Origin: Nocardia jiangxiensis NBRC 101359
GTDB lineage: Bacteria; Actinomycetota; Actinomycetes; Mycobacteriales; Mycobacteriaceae
Direction of reading: 5' to 3'
NCBI RefSeq assembly: GCF_000308615.1
Contig: NZ_BAGB01000157.1
Coordinates: 1 to 48,771, forward strand
DNA length: 48,771 nucleotides
Below, in pieces: positions 16,836 through 23,926 of this stretch (positions are counted from its first letter, which is position 1; the number at the start of each line of letters is the position of its first letter). Both the position numbers and the translations under genes were made by a program. The notes beneath the pieces were generated by a model, which did not search any database, had not been told where the DNA came from, and was given only the letters and a program-made list of their open reading frames with translations.

Positions 16836-17678
16836 TCAGAGTCCGTAGGACTCGGCAATCACTTGTTCCAGTTCCTCGGGCTTCCATTCGTGCTTTCGAG
16901 TGGCGAGGTCGGTCTCGTCTTTCAGACCGACGGCGATGCGAATCGGCGGGCGGTCCATCTCCAGGAGGTCACCAACAGCGGTGCACAGCATCCCGACATC
17001 CGCGGTGGCGTCGCGCTCCTCTTTTTCCATCAGGGCAAGCGCATTGGCGAAGTCCTGACGATAGAACGATCCTTCTCCGGCACCCTTGATCACCACTCGT
17101 CCCGAGGTGAATTCAGTCCTGAACGAGCCCGGCTCGACGATCGTCGCTTTTACTCCGGTTTTTCGCAGTTCGAGACGCAGTGACTCCACGTATCCCTCCA
17201 GTGCGAATTTGCTCGCCGCGTAGAACCCTTGAAATGGAATGCCGAAGACGCCGGCGATCGATCCGACCACGATGATCGAGGATGTGGATCGCTGTCGAAG
17301 TGACGGCAGCGCGGCCCGGCAGACTCGGTGAACTCCGAAGAAGTTCGTATCGAACTGGAGCTGGGCTTCGTCGATCGTGGTGTCCTCGATACTTCCGGCA
17401 AGACCCATACCCGCATTGCAGATCACTGCGTCGAGGACTCCCTCGCGGGAAATGATCGTGTCGATCGCCGCGGCAACACTCGCGTCGTCCGTGACGTCCA
17501 TCGGGATCAGAGAGAAGGCGCCGTACGCGTTTCGTTGTCCGTCGGCCCGTCTGGATGTTCCGTACACCCGGTATCCGGCCTCCTGAAGGTGGGTAGCGAT
17601 CGACAGGCCCAACCCCGAACTCGCGCCGGTTACCAGTACCACCTTCGCGCTCCGCGGCGCGTCAGTGTGCTTCATCAT
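16836..17678 (-). CDS. SDR of the 17-beta-HSD/retinol dehydrogenase-like type
   Basis: The 280-residue SDR has TGASSGLGLS near residue 17, CNAGMG, the serine in VGSIAGVFG and YAASK followed by FALEGYVESLRLELRKTGVKATIVEPG. That last pattern is typical of the group annotated as oxidoreductases of hydrophobic alcohols, with a longer C-terminal tail than its neighbours. A GGAAGGA ribosome site precedes ATG 17678. It lies between the permease and the SDR at 16049 with short gaps, so all are probably cotranscribed. Confidence 0.85.
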   Translation of the reverse strand: MMKHTDAPRSAKVVLVTGASSGLGLSIATHLQEAGYRVYGTSRRADGQRNAYGAFSLIPMDVTDDASVAAAIDTIISREGVLDAVICNAGMGLAGSIEDTTIDEAQLQFDTNFFGVHRVCRAALPSLRQRSTSSIIVVGSIAGVFGIPFQGFYAASKFALEGYVESLRLELRKTGVKATIVEPGSFRTEFTSGRVVIKGAGEGSFYRQDFANALALMEKEERDATADVGMLCTAVGDLLEMDRPPIRIAVGLKDETDLATRKHEWKPEELEQVIAESYGL

Positions 17679-17708
17679 CGTTCCTTCCGTCGAAATTGTG
17701 CTCGAGGT

Positions 17709-19175
17709 TCACGCTGTATCGCGGCCGATCCGGGCGTACGTATCGGGCTTGCTGCGCTTGTAGACGACGGCCAGCACAACGCCCAGCGCGAAGACGCCGT
17801 AAAGGATCAGGATCAACAGCGTCGCCAGGCCCCGCCCGCCACTGATCAGAATGGTGAAACTTGTGGTGCCGAGGATGAGGCCGACCAGAAGTCCCGCCGC
17901 CGCGAGGGCCGGGGCGATGACCGTCCGCCACCTACTCGATTCGAGCGCGCGCCTTCTGGCGAAGTAGCCGATCACGGCAATGCTCGCGAGGAACAGCAGG
18001 ATCAGCATGCTGTAGCCCCCGATTCCCGAGAGGAGGACGTAGACCCTCGAAGGGCTCACGCCTACCGACAGTGCGGCCAGGATGACGATCACCGAAATGA
18101 CGCTGGTTACGATGGAGGCCACATACGGCGATCCGTGCTTGGCATGGACTCGGCTCAGCACGGCCGGGAAGACTCGGTCGACGCTCAACGAGTACATGTA
18201 GCGGGCAGCGACATTATGGATCGACAGAACCGCGGCGAAGATACTGGTACACAGCAGCGCCGTCACGACCTCCTCGATCGTATGGCCGAGAATGCTGCCC
18301 AGCGCGCCCATCGCGGTGCCGACAGGGTCGGCAGCTGTCTTGTGGATGACCGTCGAAGGGCCGACAGCAACGACGAGAGCCCAGGTGGTGACCGCGTAGA
18401 GCACCGTGAGAACGAGCACCGCGATATAGGTCGCACGCGGGATCGTCTTCTCCGGGTCGCGAGCTTCCTCACGGAAGATCGCCGTCGCTTCGAACCCGCC
18501 GAAACACAGGAAGCCGAAGAGCACCGCGAGCCCCAGATTGCCCGAGAAAATGTTGTGCGGACTGAAAGGGGTCACGGTGTTTCCCTCAGCACCTCCGGTC
18601 GCAAACGTCACGAGGTTGAACGCCACGATGACCACGACCTCCACGCACAGCAGAACGGTGAGAACTTTCGCCGACAACGAGATTTCGAAGTAGCCGAGGA
18701 CGGCCACGACGACGACCAGCACGAGTGCGAGGATCCATTCGGACATGTCGGGGCCATGGAAGGTCTGTGTGATCAGCTGATCGAGTCCGATTCCGCCGTA
18801 GACGTACGAGCAGGAAAGTATCGCGAGGTAGGTGAGCAGGGCGAGGAACGACGCTCCCAGGCCGAGCGGTTTGCCGAGTCCCGCGGTGATGTAGGCGTAG
18901 AAACCGCCCGGGTTGGGCAGGTGCCGGCCCATCGCGGTGAAACCGACCGTGAACAGCAACAGAACCACGCCGGCGACGATGAACATCACTGGTGCGGCCA
19001 AGGTGTTGCCCGAGCCGATGATCACCGGAGAGAAGCCCACGAAGCCGGCGAATGGCCCGTTGAACGCGAGGACGGTGAAGACGATATCGAATGTGCCCAA
19101 CTTGCCGGTGAGTTTTCGGGTCGGCCGGTCAGGATCGAGCGAGGCGGTACCGCCGTGCTCCGCGGTTGTGCTCAT
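17709..19175 (-). CDS. APC-superfamily permease
   Basis: The 488-residue membrane protein has about 12 hydrophobic helices. The first carries FDIVFTVLAFNGPFAGFVGF in the place of the unwound helix 1 of APC transporters. PNPGGFYAYITAGLGKPLG and FGFLCFGGFEATAIFREEARDPEKTIPRA are classic APC signatures (the FExxxxxxEExxxPxxxxPRA element). APC members carry amino acids, amines or related organic cations and acids. It likely imports the substrate or a co-metabolite, but its presence suggests a charged or amine-containing compound more than a plain hydrocarbon. ATG 19175 was chosen (AGAAAG upstream); the longer frame adds a spurious extension. Confidence 0.88.
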   Translation of the reverse strand: MSTTAEHGGTASLDPDRPTRKLTGKLGTFDIVFTVLAFNGPFAGFVGFSPVIIGSGNTLAAPVMFIVAGVVLLLFTVGFTAMGRHLPNPGGFYAYITAGLGKPLGLGASFLALLTYLAILSCSYVYGGIGLDQLITQTFHGPDMSEWILALVLVVVVAVLGYFEISLSAKVLTVLLCVEVVVIVAFNLVTFATGGAEGNTVTPFSPHNIFSGNLGLAVLFGFLCFGGFEATAIFREEARDPEKTIPRATYIAVLVLTVLYAVTTWALVVAVGPSTVIHKTAADPVGTAMGALGSILGHTIEEVVTALLCTSIFAAVLSIHNVAARYMYSLSVDRVFPAVLSRVHAKHGSPYVASIVTSVISVIVILAALSVGVSPSRVYVLLSGIGGYSMLILLFLASIAVIGYFARRRALESSRWRTVIAPALAAAGLLVGLILGTTSFTILISGGRGLATLLILILYGVFALGVVLAVVYKRSKPDTYARIGRDTA

Positions 19176-19227
19176 GGATCGTTTCTTTCTGTGATCGTTC
19201 TTGTCTCGTGATGGGGACCGCGGCGTC

Positions 19228-19638
19228 CTAGTCGGGCAGCTCGGCAATGGCTGAGATCTCGATGATCGCTCCGTCGACAGCCAGATTGGTGACGCCCACG
19301 GCCGTCCATGCCGGGTAGGGCGGTCCGAACAGAGCAGCCTTGGCCGGCAGAAACCAGATATTGGCTTCGGCGATGCTGCCGACATGGAATGTGTGCAGGC
19401 TGGTGACGTCGGCGAAGGTACATCCGGCTTCGGCGAGGACTTCTCCGAGAGCTTCGAGGGCGAGTCGACCCTGCGTGGCGGGGTCTTCCGGCACGTCTCC
19501 GGTCGCATAGAGCCCGAGCTGTCCGGAAACGAACAGATACCCACCGGCGATATGGCCGGGCGCGAATCCGTAGGTTGGACCGTCACCGGCCATGCGGGCA
19601 GGAACTACATCCCGGTGTGCTGTCATATTATCGCTCAT
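19228..19638 (-). CDS. Rid-family (YjgF/YER057c/UK114) protein lacking the catalytic arginine
   Basis: The 136-residue protein has the Rid fold: GGYLFVSGQLGL near residue 33, ATQGRLALEALGEVLAEAGCTFADV and the C-terminal VEIxxIA pattern (IIEISAIA). The arginine that RidA needs for imine/enamine hydrolysis lies in a PAR motif; here that reads PAW (Trp111). It therefore belongs with the Rid groups without that arginine, which are not expected to be enamine deaminases and whose functions are mostly unknown. Its ATG overlaps the stop of a 35-residue small ORF (ATGA), which fixes the start. Confidence 0.85.
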   Translation of the reverse strand: MSDNMTAHRDVVPARMAGDGPTYGFAPGHIAGGYLFVSGQLGLYATGDVPEDPATQGRLALEALGEVLAEAGCTFADVTSLHTFHVGSIAEANIWFLPAKAALFGPPYPAWTAVGVTNLAVDGAIIEISAIAELPD

Positions 19639-19742
19639 TCCTCAACCGCTTTCAGCCACAACATTTTCTGGTATTCGACGCCTCGTAGCCGAATGGCTCC
19701 GGCCGCTGCCGAATATTGCGATGCCCGTATATCGGTGGTCAT
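19635..19742 (-). CDS. Small ORF of 35 residues, translationally coupled to the Rid gene
   Basis: A complete small frame starts at ATG 19742 with AGGAG eight bases upstream and ends in a TGA that overlaps the Rid start codon (ATGA). The peptide begins MTTDIRASQYSAAAGAIRLR and ends MLWLKAVEE. It is amphipathic and has no signal or membrane segment. I do not recognise it. The good ribosome site and the exact coupling argue that it is translated. It could be a short subunit, a leader that sets Rid translation, or the start of a larger gene lost by deletion. Confidence 0.5.
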   Translation of the reverse strand: MTTDIRASQYSAAAGAIRLRGVEYQKMLWLKAVEE

Positions 19743-19798
19743 ATGTGCACTCCTGAGTGGAGAATCGTGTAATGGTGCACGAAGGTCGCGAGTAGGGG

Positions 19799-20551
19799 TT
19801 ATTGCGCGGTGTATCCGCCGTCGACGACATATTGCGCCCCCGTGACGAACGACGCCCGGTCCGAAAGCAGAAAAGTGATGACCTGAGCGACCTCTTCCGG
19901 TGTGCCGAACCTGCCGAGCGGGTGCTGCTCGACAGCATTCGCGTGCTGTTCATCGGAGAGAATGTCATTCAGGGTTGTTTCGATATATCCCGGATGCACC
20001 GAGTTGACTCGGATACCACGCGGGGCATAGGTCAATGCCGTCGACTTCGTCAACCCGGTCACCGCATGCTTCGCGGTGACATACGGAGTCTCGGTCGGCA
20101 GGGCAACCAAGCCCAGGATCGACGACACGTTGACGATCGAACCACCGCCGGCCTCGAGCATCGCCGGAATTTCGTAGTACATACCGTACGTCACCCCGTG
20201 CAGGTTCACATCCATGAGTGACCGGTAGTCCTCCAGACTGATTTCCGCGAGCGGTTCGGACGGACCATTGATGCCCGCGTTGTTCACGGCAAGGTGCAAC
20301 GCGCCGTAGGTATCGACAGCGGCAGCCACCGCTGCTTTCATCTGATTCGAGTCGCCTACGTCTGCCGCAACGGCGATCGCTCGCCCTCCCGCAGCCACGA
20401 TCGCATCGGCAACGGATCCAGCAGCCCCTTCCCTGAGGTCGACCACGACAACCGATGCCTGCTCCGCCGCCAACTGTACGGCCACGGCTCTTCCGATTCC
20501 TGAGGCGGCACCCGTGACAAGCGCAATTTTCCCCTCGAACTCCGGACTCAT
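19799..20551 (-). CDS. Short-chain dehydrogenase/reductase next to the P450
   Basis: The 250-residue classical SDR has TGAASGIGRA near residue 14, a VVVDLREG acidic end of strand 2 that favours NAD(H), NNAGINGP, the serine in NVSSILGLV, YVTAK and VHPGYIETTLND. AAGGAGAG precedes the ATG. It follows the P450 by 47 bp, so oxidation of the alcohol made by the P450 to a ketone is the simplest proposal. This is inference from position. Confidence 0.87.
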   Translation of the reverse strand: MSPEFEGKIALVTGAASGIGRAVAVQLAAEQASVVVVDLREGAAGSVADAIVAAGGRAIAVAADVGDSNQMKAAVAAAVDTYGALHLAVNNAGINGPSEPLAEISLEDYRSLMDVNLHGVTYGMYYEIPAMLEAGGGSIVNVSSILGLVALPTETPYVTAKHAVTGLTKSTALTYAPRGIRVNSVHPGYIETTLNDILSDEQHANAVEQHPLGRFGTPEEVAQVITFLLSDRASFVTGAQYVVDGGYTAQ

Positions 20552-20598
20552 GTTCTCTCCTTGGAATAAACAGCTTCTGCCCGACTGTCGGCAGATGC

Positions 20599-21804
20599 TT
20601 ACAAGAGCCTGATCGGAAGCTTGAAATAGGCACGCGCACGGTCGGTGTTGGCGAGTGTGGGCTCACCGACCAGTTCGACCCGTTCGTAACGCTCGGCGAT
20701 CGTGGTGAAGATCGTCGCTGCCTCGGCTCGGGAAATCACCTGGCCTGCGCAGCCGTGCGCGCCGATTCCGAAGGTGAGGTTCTGGCTGGTCTCCGGCGGG
20801 CGGGTGTAGTCGAACTGGTGGGGGTTGTGGAATACCTCCGGATCGCGGTTTGCAGCGGCGATCATGAAGCGAACTCGTGACTGGGCGGGTATCGCAACGC
20901 CATGGATCTCGATATCCTCGGTCGGAAAACGCGCGAGCGACAACTCCGGCGGATACAGACGGAGGATCTCGTTGACGATGGCATTGCGGGCTGCAGGCTG
21001 CTGCTTGTATGCCTCGAATACCGCAGGGTCGCGAGCGAAGACTTCGAGTCCGCTGGCGACGAGGTAGCCAGGGCTCTGGTGGCCGGCTCCGTAGAAGAGC
21101 ACGATCGTCTGCAGCATCTCGTCGGCAGTGATCTCGCCGCGTTCGTGCGCGTCGACGAGTGCGTCCGCCATGCCGTCGCCGGCATCCGAGCGTTTTTGCG
21201 CGAGCATGCCCGAGACGCGCTCGGTGAGGAACTCCCAGGCCTTTCGGCCCAACTCGTCCTCTTCCGGGGTCGCGACCGGCGAGAGCGCCGTCATTGCGTC
21301 GAACATCGCCTTGAACACCGAGTCCACGTCGTAGTCGGGAAGCTGGAGCACCCGGCACATCGTGGCATGGGTCGGAACGATTCCCAGTTCACGGTGTCCG
21401 TCGATGACCTGTCCATCGGCGAGTCGATCGAGGATCGCGCCGGTGACCTCGGCTGTGATTTTTGCCCAGTTCTTCACCAGTTTGGGTGTGAACCACCTGT
21501 TGGTGTGACGCCGAAGCTCGGTGTGGCGTGGCGGGTCGATCGCAGCGATTGTTGCGCTCATCGCGCTGGTGACCTGGCCCGGCCCGACGTCGACCCACCC
21601 TGGTTCTTCGATGCTCATGCACGACAGATTCGCGAACTTGATCACGTCCGCGTAGCGAGAGACAACATAGGTGCCCTGAGAATCCTGAAAGATCGGGTGA
21701 TCCCGCCGTGCAGTCTCGTACCAGGGATAGGGATTCTCGCGAAATGCCGGATCCGTCAGCGGCAGAGGCTCCGGCCGCGCCGTGTGGGTGGTATCGGTCG
21801 TCAT
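20599..21804 (-). CDS. Cytochrome P450 (class using flavodoxin), unusual I-helix
   Basis: The 401-residue soluble P450 has the heme loop FGIGAHGCAG with Cys352 and the ExxR motif at 279-282 (EILR). A PPRHTELRR stretch lies near residue 91 in the C-helix region. The I-helix reads FYGAGHQSPGYLV (238-250): where most P450s have AGxDT or AGxET it has AGHQS, so the acidic residue is Gln and the threonine is Ser. It sits directly below a flavodoxin and a reductase, an arrangement like P450cin (CYP176A1). P450cin itself has an altered I-helix, but this protein does not look like its orthologue. An AAGGAG ribosome site precedes the ATG. It is probably the entry enzyme of the pathway. Confidence 0.93.
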   Translation of the reverse strand: MTTDTTHTARPEPLPLTDPAFRENPYPWYETARRDHPIFQDSQGTYVVSRYADVIKFANLSCMSIEEPGWVDVGPGQVTSAMSATIAAIDPPRHTELRRHTNRWFTPKLVKNWAKITAEVTGAILDRLADGQVIDGHRELGIVPTHATMCRVLQLPDYDVDSVFKAMFDAMTALSPVATPEEDELGRKAWEFLTERVSGMLAQKRSDAGDGMADALVDAHERGEITADEMLQTIVLFYGAGHQSPGYLVASGLEVFARDPAVFEAYKQQPAARNAIVNEILRLYPPELSLARFPTEDIEIHGVAIPAQSRVRFMIAAANRDPEVFHNPHQFDYTRPPETSQNLTFGIGAHGCAGQVISRAEAATIFTTIAERYERVELVGEPTLANTDRARAYFKLPIRLL

Positions 21805-21843
21805 TCGAATTTGCTCCTTGGAACTTCTGGATCAGGTGAGGCG

Positions 21844-22290
21844 TCAGACGTACTCGAGGATTTGCTTCACCCATGAACCCGACACGTCGGTGATCGAGCG
21901 CCCACTGGCCGCGTCGTGTTTACCTGTTTCTCCGATTTGTGTGGCGCCGAGCTCGGTCGCTGCCCGCACCAAAGTGACGATGGCGTTGTTGTAAGTCTCG
22001 AAGGTGCTGTCACCCAGACCGAACGCCGCGAACCGTAGGCCCGAAAGATCCGGCTCGGCCTCGGTGAGCGCTCCGTGAAACGGCGCCGTTGTCTCCGGCA
22101 GCTCACCCTCGCCGTACGTGGAGGTGATCAGGACGACCACGGTTTCGTTCGCCAGATCCGCGACCTTGTACTCGTCCATGGCGACAATGTCGACGTCGAC
22201 TCCTGCGTCGCCGAGCGCCTCGGCTATGTCATCCGCTGCCATCTCGGAGTTGCCGGTCTCGGTGCCGTAAAGAATCGTGATCCTGCTCAT
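21844..22290 (-). CDS. FMN flavodoxin, probable electron donor to the P450
   Basis: The 148-residue protein is a single flavodoxin domain. The phosphate loop is YGTETGNSE near residue 8, and the two isoalloxazine loops are STYGEGELPE and FGLGDSTFETYN. These resemble the FMN domain of diflavin reductases and cindoxin more than classical nif flavodoxins. ATG 22290 is chosen because GGAAG lies upstream. It lies between the reductase and the P450, so it most likely shuttles electrons between them, replacing a ferredoxin. Confidence 0.92.
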   Translation of the reverse strand: MSRITILYGTETGNSEMAADDIAEALGDAGVDVDIVAMDEYKVADLANETVVVLITSTYGEGELPETTAPFHGALTEAEPDLSGLRFAAFGLGDSTFETYNNAIVTLVRAATELGATQIGETGKHDAASGRSITDVSGSWVKQILEYV

Positions 22291-22354
22291 GACTACTTCC
22301 TTCAAGAGTTCCGATGAAGAACGGGTGACATCTGACGAAACGCTGTGGTGTCGT

Positions 22355-23647
22355 TCACGAACCCACTGGTCGCTCCTCCGGCGGTTGCCCTGAGGCAATC
22401 GCGCACATGGTTACGAGGTCGGCAACCTTCTTCCGGACCCGATGCGGTGGTGCCGAGGTGCACTCGAACGCGTCGATCAACCGCCAATCGTGAAACCCGA
22501 CGACACGGCGGGCGATCGAGTCCTGCACAGCGGCGAACCCGGGCTTTCCGACCGTCACTCGTGCGGCGATGTCGTCAACGAGTTTCTTCGCGTCGCGGCG
22601 CATCTGCGGCATGGCCCCACTCGAGCCCGCCAGCCAGCCCGCGCGGTAGACGTGCGCACCCGACCAGTCCTCTCCCGGCACCGTCGCGTCCGGGTCCGCA
22701 GCATGGGCAAAGCCGATGGCCGTAACAACGGTATCGACTTCGAAGTCCTCTTCAGCCCCACATCCGGACCCGTTGCAGACGGTCACGGCCGTTGTTCCGG
22801 CTCGACTGACGATTCGCACAGGCACAACCTCGAAGTGGAACGTCACCCGGGTCCGAGTCATGGGAGCGGCAACTGTCGAATCGGGCGCCGCCGCCGATGC
22901 CGTCATCAGCAGCTCCACAACAGCGTGGTCGCCGCCATCGTCGATCCCGTGTGCCGCAATGTCGATGTTCGGCAGCGCACACAGTTCGCGGAGCATCGCG
23001 ATGTCGAACTTTGCCTCGTGTGCCGGCGATCGACCGAAGACGTCGATTGTACGGATAGGCGCTGGACGCAGTTCTGCAAGAACATCGTCGTCGATGTCCG
23101 ATCCGACAAGACCGTCCGCGCGCTTGACAAGCATCCGCAGAACGTCGATCGCGACATTGCCGTTGCCGACAACGGCCAGGCGTTCGCCGAGACGCACGTG
23201 CCTTCCCTGTGCGTTCCTCGGCAGCGTGTCCCCGGGAAATCCGTTCAGCGCTCGGACGAGCGCTCCCGCCCCGATTACCCGAGCCGCTGGATCCTGTACG
23301 ACGTCCAGTGCGCGGTCGTCGCGCAGGCCGGTGGCGAGCACAACGACATCGAAGTGCTCCGCGACGAACTCGAAGTCGAGGTCGCGTCCGATGGTTACGT
23401 TGCCGGCGAACCTGACGGACTCACGCTCGAAGAGCCGGTCGAATTGGCGAGTCACCGCCTTCGTTCCCTGATGATCTGCGGCCACACCGTAGCGAACAAG
23501 TCCATACGGCGCAGGCAACGCCTCGAAGATGGTGATCTCGGCTTGCGCCCACTTCTTGCGAAGAAACTGCGCGGTGTAGCAGCCCGCGGGGCCGCTACCG
23601 ATTATGGCGATCGTGGGCTGCAGTCGATCCGAGGCACCCGCGGACAT
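22355..23647 (-). CDS. Adrenodoxin reductase-like NADPH:flavodoxin reductase
   Basis: The 430-residue flavoprotein has the FAD motif IIGSGPAGCYTAQFL near the N-terminus, then EALPAPYGLVRYGVAADHQGTKAV, a signature of adrenodoxin reductase and FprA-type enzymes. VVGNGNVAIDVLRML (the NADP-binding GxGxxA) and a C-terminal GEDWSGAHVYRAGWLAGSSGAMPQMRRDAK region follow. It transfers electrons from NADPH, here presumably to the flavodoxin below it. ATG 23647 has AGGAG six bases upstream and starts just before the FAD motif. First gene of the long operon controlled by operators F and G. Confidence 0.92.
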   Translation of the reverse strand: MSAGASDRLQPTIAIIGSGPAGCYTAQFLRKKWAQAEITIFEALPAPYGLVRYGVAADHQGTKAVTRQFDRLFERESVRFAGNVTIGRDLDFEFVAEHFDVVVLATGLRDDRALDVVQDPAARVIGAGALVRALNGFPGDTLPRNAQGRHVRLGERLAVVGNGNVAIDVLRMLVKRADGLVGSDIDDDVLAELRPAPIRTIDVFGRSPAHEAKFDIAMLRELCALPNIDIAAHGIDDGGDHAVVELLMTASAAAPDSTVAAPMTRTRVTFHFEVVPVRIVSRAGTTAVTVCNGSGCGAEEDFEVDTVVTAIGFAHAADPDATVPGEDWSGAHVYRAGWLAGSSGAMPQMRRDAKKLVDDIAARVTVGKPGFAAVQDSIARRVVGFHDWRLIDAFECTSAPPHRVRKKVADLVTMCAIASGQPPEERPVGS

Positions 23648-23679
23648 CACGACTCCTATCCCTCTTGTGGTCTCGATCA

Positions 23680-23705
23680 CGCGAACTAACGTACGTTAGT
23701 TCGCG
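23680..23705. promoter_or_regulatory. Operator copy F, a 26-bp perfect palindrome
   Basis: The 26 bases are a perfect palindrome centred on 23692/23693. They contain the 18-bp consensus in both orientations (CTAACGTACGTTAGTTCG at 23686-23703 and its mirror at 23682-23699). It ends 33 bp upstream of the reductase start and should lie within the promoter. Confidence 0.85.
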
Positions 23706-23715
23706 CCGAATGTCA

Positions 23716-23733
23716 CTAACTAACGTACGTAAG
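23716..23733 (-). promoter_or_regulatory. Operator copy G of the catabolic regulon
   Basis: Reverse strand CTTACGTACGTTAGTTAG matches the consensus exactly. It is offset 34 bp, close to three helical turns, from copy F, which would put two bound dimers on the same face of the DNA. The rest of 23734-23926 shows nothing I recognise. Confidence 0.8.
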
Positions 23734-23926
23734 GCCGATGTCGGCAGCGTCTCTCGCTTGTTTCATCTCTGTGACACCGAGATCCGCGGCGGCAGCCACC
23801 CGGCGCGGTCACACACGACGACTACTGGAACGGCCAGCTCGCCCGGAACACCGAGACCGAAGACAACACCGACCGCGAGCTCCAGCTACGACCGGCGTTC
23901 GCTTGGCGTAGAAAAATCGACTCGCG

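Noticed and set aside
17328..19211. A 627-residue open frame on the forward strand opposite the permease
   Set aside because: It is the GC-rich antisense shadow of the permease and SDR genes: rich in Arg, Asp and His, without domains. The reverse-strand proteins have clear family motifs.
20599..23647. Calling the P450 trio a 1,8-cineole (P450cin) system
   Set aside because: Only the redox-partner arrangement matches. The P450 sequence does not resemble CYP176A1 as I know it, and no Baeyer-Villiger monooxygenase gene is in the regulon.
3246..23733. Reading the shared operators as KstR or KstR2 sites and the region as a cholesterol cluster
   Set aside because: The motif differs from the KstR and KstR2 consensus sequences I know, and the typical kshA, hsaC or mce genes are absent. 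Heteromeric ACADs alone are not enough.
23760..23926. Possible short gene between the operators and the TetR at 23927
   Set aside because: Frames in this stretch have no ribosome site or recognisable motif. A weak likeness to transposase ends was too slight to support.
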